Source of the DNA: Thermatribacter sp048814795
GTDB taxonomy: Bacteria > Atribacterota > Atribacteria > Atribacterales > Thermatribacteraceae
Length of the DNA stretch: 64,000 bases
Assembly (NCBI GenBank): GCA_048814795.1
Contig: CP184673.1
Coordinates: forward strand, 744,001-808,000
Direction of reading: 5' to 3'
This document shows positions 58,249 to 64,000 of the stretch, in pieces. The notes under the pieces are model-generated. The model made no database searches, had not been told where the DNA came from, and worked only from the letters and a program-made list of their open reading frames with translations. Position 1 is the stretch's first letter. The number at the start of each line of letters is the position of its first letter. Both the position numbers and the translations under genes were made by a program.

Positions 58249-59301
58249 GTGGACTCTTACCATGAGAAATGGATTGACCTGCGCAGTGATACGGTGACCC
58301 ATCCCACACCCGAGATGCTGGAGGCCATGCTCTGCGCCCAGGTGGGAGATGATGTTTACGAAGACGATCCTACAGTGAAAGAGCTGGAAGAGCTGGGGGC
58401 AGAGATGGTGGGCAAAGAGGCCTCTCTTTTTGTGCCTTCGGGTACCTTTGGGAATCAGCTGGCTATTTTGACCCACACCCGGCGCGGGGACGAAGTTATT
58501 ATTCCGGAGAGCAACCATATCGTAGAGCATGAGGTGGGAGCTCCAGCGGTGATTTCTGGGGTACAGCTCCGCACTGTGGACGATGACCGGGGGAGAGTCA
58601 GGATAGAAGACCTGGAGAGGCTTTACCGGGAAGAGGATATTCACTATCCCCGCACCGGCTTGATCTGCATGGAAAATGCCCATTCTTCAGGTTCTGTGGT
58701 GCCTCTTGAAAACCTGCAGGAAGTGTACCAGTTTGCCCGCTCAAAGGGAGTGCCTGTCCACCTGGATGGTGCCCGGATTTTCAATGCTGCCTGCCACCTT
58801 AAAGTAGCTGCTTCACAGATTGCCCGGTATGCCGATTCAATAATGTTTTGTCTTTCCAAAGGGCTATGTGCTCCCGTAGGTTCTCTTCTTGCCGGAAGCA
58901 GAGAGTTTATCAAAAAAGCCCGCAAAATGCGCAAACTTATGGGTGGGGGCATGCGCCAGGTTGGTTACCTGGCTGCGGCAGGCATTGTTGCCTTGCGGAC
59001 CATGCCTCAGAGGCTTGAAGAAGACCACAGGAAGGCTCAAGTTCTTGCCCGCAAGCTTTCAAACCTGGAGGAGATAGAGGTCTTCTGGGATCGTCTGGAT
59101 ATCAACATGGTTTTCTTCCAGGTTAAGCGAAGCGGTTTCCCCCATCACGATTTTTTGCAGTTTTTGCTTAACAGGGGTATCAAGATCAACCCGCCAATGA
59201 AGGGAGAGTACCGTTTGGTTACCCACTACTGGGTAACTTATCCTGATATAGAACATACTGCTTCTGCAATAGCCGAGTTCATGGAAAGCGGTAAAAAGTG
59301 A
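58249..59301 (+). CDS. ltaE: L-threonine aldolase (low-specificity type)
   Basis: A 350-residue fold-type I PLP enzyme that cleaves threonine or allo-threonine into glycine and acetaldehyde. Family marks are IDLRSDTVTHPTPEML, GDDVYEDDPTVKELE, VPSGTFGNQLAIL, the PLP-aspartate segment VHLDGARIFNAA, and the Schiff-base lysine in FCLSKGLCAPVGSLL. GTG start nine bases after GGAGG. It stands alone, with about 100 bases upstream and a weak hairpin downstream. Confidence 0.93.
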   Translation: MDSYHEKWIDLRSDTVTHPTPEMLEAMLCAQVGDDVYEDDPTVKELEELGAEMVGKEASLFVPSGTFGNQLAILTHTRRGDEVIIPESNHIVEHEVGAPAVISGVQLRTVDDDRGRVRIEDLERLYREEDIHYPRTGLICMENAHSSGSVVPLENLQEVYQFARSKGVPVHLDGARIFNAACHLKVAASQIARYADSIMFCLSKGLCAPVGSLLAGSREFIKKARKMRKLMGGGMRQVGYLAAAGIVALRTMPQRLEEDHRKAQVLARKLSNLEEIEVFWDRLDINMVFFQVKRSGFPHHDFLQFLLNRGIKINPPMKGEYRLVTHYWVTYPDIEHTASAIAEFMESGKK

Positions 59302-59367
59302 GTTTTTGAGGTGCTCCAGGTTTTTAAATTCGTTTGAATCCATCCTTTCCGGCCAACTCAAAACGCT

Positions 59368-59386
59368 GCCCTCGTGTTTCGAGGGC
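59368..59386. terminator. Short hairpin between convergent genes
   Basis: GCCCTCG (59368-59374) and CGAGGGC (59380-59386) form a perfect seven-base stem with a five-base loop, followed by CTGTGATTTTG. The T-run is weak, but the site lies exactly between two convergent genes. Confidence 0.5.
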
Positions 59387-59410
59387 CTGTGATTTTGGGT
59401 ACCGATTCTT

Positions 59411-60244
59411 TCAGGAACTCTTGCTACTCAGCCACCAGCCGGCAAGCCACCCGAAGAGGAAGTTGGAGGAAATAACCTCCACAAAGTGGGCCAAGCGAAT
59501 TTCCCCGGGCATGTAGGGGTTGGGGAGAAGCAACAAAAAACCCATCAGTACCGAAAAAAGAAGCGCAGAAAGCAGGGCTTTTTCCCACCGTTTTCCGGCG
59601 ACAAGGCGGGTAACGAGCAGAGCAATCGCCGTAAAAGCGAGGCCACGCAACACCTGAAAGGGTAAAATCCAGGCGGGAAGTTCGAGCCCGGCGTAGAATT
59701 CCTGAAAGGCCTGGGCAGCCAGAGGTCTGAAAACAAAAAGGCCGAAAGATAGGTAGATAAGTGCATAGAGAAAAGAAAGTGCCAGTAGTTTTATCGGCAG
59801 CCGCTTTGGAGGAACAATCGCTGGAGAAACCTCCGTGGATCGCTTTTTTCTGAGCAACTTGCCGTGTATTGCCAGCAGGAAAAAGCTGAAAAGAAGTGCA
59901 GTCAGAAAGCCCTGAAGGAAAAACCGGGGTACCATTTCAGCAGGAACCACAGAGACAAGATAGCGAAGGAAGAGCAGAGTCTCTATCTGGGAAAGGGCGG
60001 TGCTTATGCCAAAGAAGATGATAAAAACTGCAAGGTATAATTTCCACCCCTGATATTGAGAGCGAACCGTGAGGTAACTGAGCACTGCGGTTTGAGCCAG
60101 TCCGACCAGAAAAAGTGCTGGCAGGGAGGTCACCGTTTCCATGCCAGCGCCTAACCCAGACCAGGCAGCGGCAATTGCCTGGGAAAATAGCAGACAGAAA
60201 GTAAGGACGATTAACTTTATGGCCTGGAAGAATAATCTAAGCAT
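59411..60244 (-). CDS. Multi-pass membrane protein of unknown function
   Basis: A 277-residue hydrophobic protein with about seven or eight membrane segments, including LFLVGLAQTAVLSYL, LYLAVFIIFFGIST, FLTALLFSFFLLAI, ALLFSVLMGFLLLLP and the C-terminal FLFGWLAGWWL. A basic loop (LLRKKRST) lies in the middle. I do not recognise a family; no charged or histidine-rich catalytic motif is obvious, so a transporter, sensor or structural role is all open. ATG with GGGGGAGGAG upstream on the minus strand. It is transcribed alone, divergently from the SorC regulator. Confidence 0.7.
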   Translation of the reverse strand: MLRLFFQAIKLIVLTFCLLFSQAIAAAWSGLGAGMETVTSLPALFLVGLAQTAVLSYLTVRSQYQGWKLYLAVFIIFFGISTALSQIETLLFLRYLVSVVPAEMVPRFFLQGFLTALLFSFFLLAIHGKLLRKKRSTEVSPAIVPPKRLPIKLLALSFLYALIYLSFGLFVFRPLAAQAFQEFYAGLELPAWILPFQVLRGLAFTAIALLVTRLVAGKRWEKALLSALLFSVLMGFLLLLPNPYMPGEIRLAHFVEVISSNFLFGWLAGWWLSSKSS

Positions 60245-60384
60245 TTTGAAAAGCTCCTCCCCCGGGAGGATTTCTCAAACAGTGTAGCACAGTAAATATG
60301 CTTTGGGAATTGGTTCTGATTATTCTGCTCACTTTTTGTTTTCAGCTTCTGAAGGTGAGGTTTAAGGTAGAACCTCTGTTTGCA

Positions 60385-60413
60385 TTGACGCAATAAAAGT
60401 TTTCTCATACAAT
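60385..60413 (+). promoter_or_regulatory. Promoter of the SorC-type regulator gene
   Basis: TTGACG at 60385-60390, a 17-base spacer and TACAAT at 60408-60413, 45 bases before the start codon. Confidence 0.75.
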
Positions 60414-60420
60414 ACTTGTA

Positions 60421-60437
60421 AACAATTGTTCTGAACA
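60421..60437 (+). promoter_or_regulatory. Candidate operator for the SorC-type regulator
   Basis: Two overlapping palindromes lie just after the -10 box: AACAATTGTT at 60421-60430 and TGTTCTGAACA at 60427-60437. The second resembles the TGTTC/GAACA half-sites known for SorC-family regulators. Position at the transcription start suggests autoregulation. Confidence 0.5.
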
Positions 60438-60458
60438 TATGCCCGAAAGGAGAGCTCC

Positions 60459-61424
60459 TTGATTCAACGAGAGAAAGAAGAAAAAGAATGGCTCTTGTTG
60501 TATGAGATTGCTCGCCTGTATTACGAGGAGGGCCTTACTCAAGAAGAAATTGCTCAGCAGACTGGGTTTTCGCGTTCACGTGTACAGCGCTTTCTTGGAA
60601 CCGCTCGGAAAGAGGGCATTGTGGAAATACGCCTTGTTTGCCCGGTGTCTCCTTTTACAGAACTCGAGGAAAGACTGATTGAAAAGTTTGCCCTCAAAAA
60701 GGCCATAGTTGTTGCTGCTCCTACTCAACCTTATTATCTTATCTGTCGTAGCATTGGTAGAGCGGCAGCAAGGTACTTAGAATCTCTTGTGAGAGAAGGC
60801 GACTTTCTGGGTATCGGTTGGGGGAGGACAGTTTGTGAAGTTTGTAGATATTTTAAAAGAGAAGTGGCTATTAATGTTCTTCCACTCATCGGAGCAGTGG
60901 GGCAGGTAGATATGGATTTTCAGGTTAATGAGCTTGGTTTCCAGCTTGCCCGGAGGGTTGGGGGTTTTTTTATTCCTTTTTATGCTCCAGCCCTGGTCGA
61001 CCATGAAAAAATTGCTCAGGCACTCTTTTCTGATCAAAGCGTGCGCAGAGTGGAGGAGTTATGGGAGAAAGTAAATGTGGCTGTTTTGGGCATGGGAGAC
61101 CCACGGTGGCAAGGATCCATAGTTCCCAAGTTTTTCTTAGACGACCCTGTTTCTTCTGCTATTTTGAAAAAGGAAGAAGTGGTTGGAGACATTCTGTTTC
61201 ATTTTCTTTGCAAGGATGGAACGCTTGCTAACTCAGAGTTTGACCGTCGGGTGGTGAGCATTCCCCTGGAAAAATTGAAGAAAATCCCTTGGGTAGTTGG
61301 GGTAGTTGGTTCAGCAAGAAAAGCAGAGATTGTTAAGGCAGCTCTTAAGGGAGGTTATATCAACGTTTTGATAACCGACTTGGGGCTGGCAAGGGCCTTA
61401 CTGGAAGAAAATAGCGAACCTTGA
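60459..61424 (+). CDS. SorC/CggR-type sugar-responsive transcriptional regulator
   Basis: A 321-residue regulator. The N-terminal helix-turn-helix reads IARLYYEEGLTQEEIAQQTG followed by SRSRVQRFLGTARKEGIV. The C-terminal sugar-phosphate-binding domain shows GIGWGRTVCEVCRYF, NVLPLIGAVGQ and VVGVVGSARKAEIVKAAL, typical of the SorC/DeoR C-terminal family. TTG start six bases after AAAGGAGAG. It lies directly upstream of the third sugar transporter, which it probably controls; the effector is expected to be a phosphorylated sugar. Confidence 0.92.
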   Translation: MIQREKEEKEWLLLYEIARLYYEEGLTQEEIAQQTGFSRSRVQRFLGTARKEGIVEIRLVCPVSPFTELEERLIEKFALKKAIVVAAPTQPYYLICRSIGRAAARYLESLVREGDFLGIGWGRTVCEVCRYFKREVAINVLPLIGAVGQVDMDFQVNELGFQLARRVGGFFIPFYAPALVDHEKIAQALFSDQSVRRVEELWEKVNVAVLGMGDPRWQGSIVPKFFLDDPVSSAILKKEEVVGDILFHFLCKDGTLANSEFDRRVVSIPLEKLKKIPWVVGVVGSARKAEIVKAALKGGYINVLITDLGLARALLEENSEP

Positions 61425-61513
61425 AAAGGAGGTGAGGTGGGAAGGGTAGCTCTTCGGTTAGTCATTTCAAGAGTGTTTTAGTTTTTAAAAACCAAGCGAA
61501 GGGGGAAATTGCG

Positions 61514-63112
61514 ATGCGTAAGATTATTGCAGTGAGCTTGATGGTGTTTTTGGTGCTGCTGGTATCGATTGCCTATGCAGACATCACTCTTACCAATGCT
61601 TCAGGAGAGAGTATAACTTTCACTGACGAAGAAATTGGAACGATTGCTGCTTCGGGGGAGAAACCTTTTGAGGGAATAACCATTACCGTAACGGTTAATC
61701 AGGGTGGACCGAAAGGTGGCATCTCAGGTCCCCTTTACGAGTGGCGCGACGCATGGGAACAGATTACCGGCGCCAAACTGAATATTGTGGAAATACCCTA
61801 CGCAGAACACTATCCCAAGGTCATGACTGACCTTATGACCGGGACTGGACAGTATGATGGATTTTTCATTGGTTCGGACTGGATGGGTGAGCTGGTTACG
61901 GGAGAGTACATTATACCTATCGATGATTATATGAAAGACCCTCGCTTCCCCAAATGGGATCCTGATTCTCTTCCACCCTCCATTCGCGCCCTTTATACTT
62001 GGGGTGATAAGTGGTATGGTCCTCTCAACGATTGCGATGGTCAAATTCTCTATTACCGCAAGGACATTCTCAGCAATCCCGATTATCGGGCAAAATTCAA
62101 AGAAAAATATGGATACGAATACAACATTCCTCCTAAGACCTGGGAAGAACTCTATGATGTTTCTGAATTCTTCAACGGTTGGGACTGGAATAACGACGGA
62201 GAAGCTGACTCTGGAATCGTGATGCACCTTAAAGTTGGTGCTCAAGGAATGTATCACTATGCTTCCCTATCTGCACCTTTCTGCATTCTGCCTGGCGAGA
62301 AAGTTGATAAGTATCATAACGTATACTGGTTCGATCCCGAAGATATGACTCCACTCATAAACAGCGAGGGTCACGTAAAGGCTCTGGAGTTCCAGCTCAA
62401 GCTTCAAAAAACTGGACCTGACGCTCAGGTTGCCTGGAGTCTTGGTGAGGCTTGGGACTATTTCCTGCGGGGTAAGGCAGTATTTACCTTCTCCTGGGGA
62501 GACGTCGGATCTCTGGTTCAAGATGAGACTCGCTCCAAGATTAAGGGCAAGCTGGGTTGTGCCATTCTTCCTGGAAGTTATGAAGTGTATGATCGTTCGC
62601 AGGGGAAATTTGTAAAATTTGAAACGCCCAATGTCTGGGGTAATACCACCGGTGGTTCCTGGCACGGCGTAATTTCAGCGCTCTCCAAGCATCCCGAAGT
62701 AGTATATCATCTCCTGGCTTTCCATGCTACCAATAAAATTAGTCTTTGGAACGTGCAGCGAGGATGGACGGGAGTTGATCCGGGTGCCAAATTCCACTTC
62801 CTGCCACCTTATGGTACGGCAAAGCTTGAGGACTATGTGGCTAACGGCTTCCATCCCGAGGATGCCAAAGAGTACCTCAAAGCTTATTATGACAACTTCT
62901 TTGCTCCCAATGTTGCTCCCTATCTCAGAATTCCTGGTGGTAATGAGTACTGGGTAGCTCTGGATCGCCATCTTTCCGAAGCCTATACTGGTCAGGTTTC
63001 AGCTCAAGAAGCTCTTGATCGGGTAGCCAGGGATTGGGAAGATATTACCAACCGCTATGGTAGAGACGAGCAACTCCAGGTTTACCAGGAATCCATTGGT
63101 TACGAGAAATAG
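61514..63112 (+). CDS. Sugar ABC transporter substrate-binding protein (large family 1 type)
   Basis: A 532-residue exported binding protein. The signal peptide (IIAVSLMVFLVLLVSIAYA) is followed by a stretch of about 35 residues (ITLTNASGESITFTDEEIGT) before the usual domain start (ITVTVNQGGPKGG). Later segments, LTTGT-like DLMTGTGQYDGFFIGSDW, GDKWYGPLNDCDGQILYYRK and PPKTWEELYDVSEFF, are typical of large family 1 proteins for oligosaccharides. ATG start after GAAGGGGG. A hairpin terminator stands between it and the permease gene. Confidence 0.9.
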   Translation: MRKIIAVSLMVFLVLLVSIAYADITLTNASGESITFTDEEIGTIAASGEKPFEGITITVTVNQGGPKGGISGPLYEWRDAWEQITGAKLNIVEIPYAEHYPKVMTDLMTGTGQYDGFFIGSDWMGELVTGEYIIPIDDYMKDPRFPKWDPDSLPPSIRALYTWGDKWYGPLNDCDGQILYYRKDILSNPDYRAKFKEKYGYEYNIPPKTWEELYDVSEFFNGWDWNNDGEADSGIVMHLKVGAQGMYHYASLSAPFCILPGEKVDKYHNVYWFDPEDMTPLINSEGHVKALEFQLKLQKTGPDAQVAWSLGEAWDYFLRGKAVFTFSWGDVGSLVQDETRSKIKGKLGCAILPGSYEVYDRSQGKFVKFETPNVWGNTTGGSWHGVISALSKHPEVVYHLLAFHATNKISLWNVQRGWTGVDPGAKFHFLPPYGTAKLEDYVANGFHPEDAKEYLKAYYDNFFAPNVAPYLRIPGGNEYWVALDRHLSEAYTGQVSAQEALDRVARDWEDITNRYGRDEQLQVYQESIGYEK

Positions 63113-63123
63113 TTGCGTTGTTT

Positions 63124-63153
63124 GAGGGAGGGTGAAATGCCCTCCCTCTTTTT
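63124..63153 (+). terminator. Rho-independent hairpin between binding protein and permease
   Basis: GAGGGAGGG (63124-63132) pairs with CCCTCCCTC (63140-63148) around a seven-base loop, followed by TTTTT. Read-through would set the permease level below that of the binding protein. Confidence 0.85.
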
Positions 63154-63168
63154 CAAGGGGGATTGAAG

Positions 63169-64000
63169 ATGGAGTGGAGACGGAAACGCATTAAGTATTT
63201 TTTTATATTTCCTTCAATTGTTTGGGTTCTTTCCTTCACGATTTTTCCGCTAATTTATTCTTTTAGTCTGACTTTTTTCAGGGTACGTCTTGGAAGGCCG
63301 GCACGTTTTGTGGGTCTGGCCAATTTTGCTCGTATTTTAAGTGATTACAAGATGTGGAACGCCCTGCGCATTACCTTGGTTTATGTAGTTGTTACAGTTG
63401 CTATTCAGGTTATTCTTGGTATCTTGATTGCTCTTCTTTTCAACCAGGAGATAAAAGGCAAGTCACTTTTCAGAGCCTTGCTCATCCTTCCCATTTTCTG
63501 TACTCCGGTCGCAGTGGGTTATCTGGGACTCACTGTTTTTTATGAAGAAGGTGGTCCTATAAACAGCATACTCATGAGCCTTTTGGGGATGAAGATACCC
63601 TGGCTTTCTAATCCTTTTTGGGCGTGGTTGGCTATTATCCTTCTTGATGTATGGCAATGGACTCCTTTTTGCTTTCTGGTTATTCTTGCTGGTTTGCAAT
63701 CGCTTCCTGAAGAGGTTTACGATGCTGCCTATCTCGATTCTTCTTCGGAGTGGGAAATATTTCGCAAAATTACTTTTCCCATGGTGCAGCCAGTGGTTAT
63801 CATTGTCTTGCTTTTGCGGCTCATTGAATCTTTCAAGATCTTTGACGTGGTGTACAGTTTAACTGGTGGTGGTCCGGGCACTTCAACCGAGGTATACTCT
63901 CTTTTCACCTATCGTACTGGCTTGAAATTTTTTGATTTTGGCTATGCTTCGGTTTTGGGATATCTTCTTCTGGCTATAGTGATGGTAGTGGTAAACATTT
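63169..64000 (+). CDS. Sugar ABC transporter permease, MalF type (cut by window end)
   Basis: An open frame of 277 codons running off the right edge. It begins MEWRRKRIKYFFIFPSIVWV, with five or six hydrophobic segments and the coupling loop DAAYLDSSSEWEIF, matching MalF/UgpA permeases. The usual IDGA of the coupling loop reads LDSS. ATG 63169 follows CAAGGGGG. It belongs with the preceding binding protein; the second permease would be expected just outside the window. Confidence 0.9.
   Translation, partial: MEWRRKRIKYFFIFPSIVWVLSFTIFPLIYSFSLTFFRVRLGRPARFVGLANFARILSDYKMWNALRITLVYVVVTVAIQVILGILIALLFNQEIKGKSLFRALLILPIFCTPVAVGYLGLTVFYEEGGPINSILMSLLGMKIPWLSNPFWAWLAIILLDVWQWTPFCFLVILAGLQSLPEEVYDAAYLDSSSEWEIFRKITFPMVQPVVIIVLLLRLIESFKIFDVVYSLTGGGPGTSTEVYSLFTYRTGLKFFDFGYASVLGYLLLAIVMVVVNI

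Noticed and set aside
1..64000. tRNA, rRNA, riboswitch or CRISPR elements
   Set aside because: Reading the intergenic spaces on both strands showed no cloverleaf, conserved rRNA segment, known riboswitch core or repeat-spacer array; a covariance-model search would be needed to be certain.

Overview
The window looks like a chromosomal segment of an anaerobic, fermentative, diderm bacterium. It carries a complete outer-membrane/lipid A assembly operon (tamB-bamA-skp-lpxD-lpxC-lpxA-lpxI-lpxB-msbA) next to cell-wall genes (murA, mreB, ddl). It also has many sugar-type ABC uptake loci, frequent GTG/TTG starts with strong AGGAGG-type ribosome sites, and oxygen-defence genes of the rubrerythrin / protein-disulfide-oxidoreductase type. 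The mix of lpxI-type lipid A genes, an S55 peptidase and many MalEFG-type transporters would fit a phylum such as Atribacterota or another deep diderm lineage. That placement is inference from gene content only; there is no rRNA in the window.

Layout. 1-2.4 kb: end of a ClpP-fold SDH-type protease gene, then topoisomerase III. 2.5-20.8 kb: one long + strand run of tightly packed or overlapping genes, murA-mreB-S55 peptidase-tamB-bamA-skp-lpxD-lpxC-lpxA-lpxI-lpxB-lpxB paralogue-msbA-ddl, that builds peptidoglycan precursor, cell shape, outer-membrane proteins and lipid A. A convergent DUF4416 gene closes it with a 73-bp overlap. 21.3-23.2 kb: a dead IS3-family element.

23.2-40.5 kb: an accessory catabolic region, visibly more AT-rich than the flanks and bounded by insertion-sequence wrecks (21.7-22.9, 29.3 and 41.0 kb). 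It holds (i) a LacI regulator with a doubled palindromic operator, a creatinase-fold (M24) protein lacking metal ligands, a creatininase-family protein and a ribose-type ABC transporter; (ii) glutamate dehydrogenase; (iii) a ROK regulator, Gfo/Idh dehydrogenase, DegT aminotransferase, second creatininase-family hydrolase, glucuronate-isomerase-like protein and a MalEFG-type transporter. The third group reads as a candidate pathway for an amino-cyclitol or amino-sugar: uptake, deamination, oxidation, ring opening, isomerisation. I regard it as the best candidate for an undescribed system here.

41.6-48.0 kb: a redox/oxygen-defence operon (ferritin-like protein, DJ-1/peroxiredoxin fusion lacking both catalytic cysteines, two-domain disulfide oxidoreductase, sorbitol-type dehydrogenase), a convergent ACT-phenylacetate-CoA ligase pair, branched-chain aminotransferase and a carboxymuconolactone-decarboxylase-family protein. 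48.1-58.1 kb: relic of a sugar ABC ATPase, then a LacI-controlled locus with three uroporphyrinogen-decarboxylase-family proteins, a MalEFG-type transporter and a GHL6/GH42-like protein. 58.2-64 kb: threonine aldolase, an unknown membrane protein, a SorC regulator with promoter and operator, and a third MalEF transporter running off the end.

Recurring features: none of the three MalEFG-type loci has an ATPase gene in the window, and each of the four binding-protein genes is followed by a strong RNA hairpin before the next transport gene. No tRNA, rRNA or CRISPR was seen.
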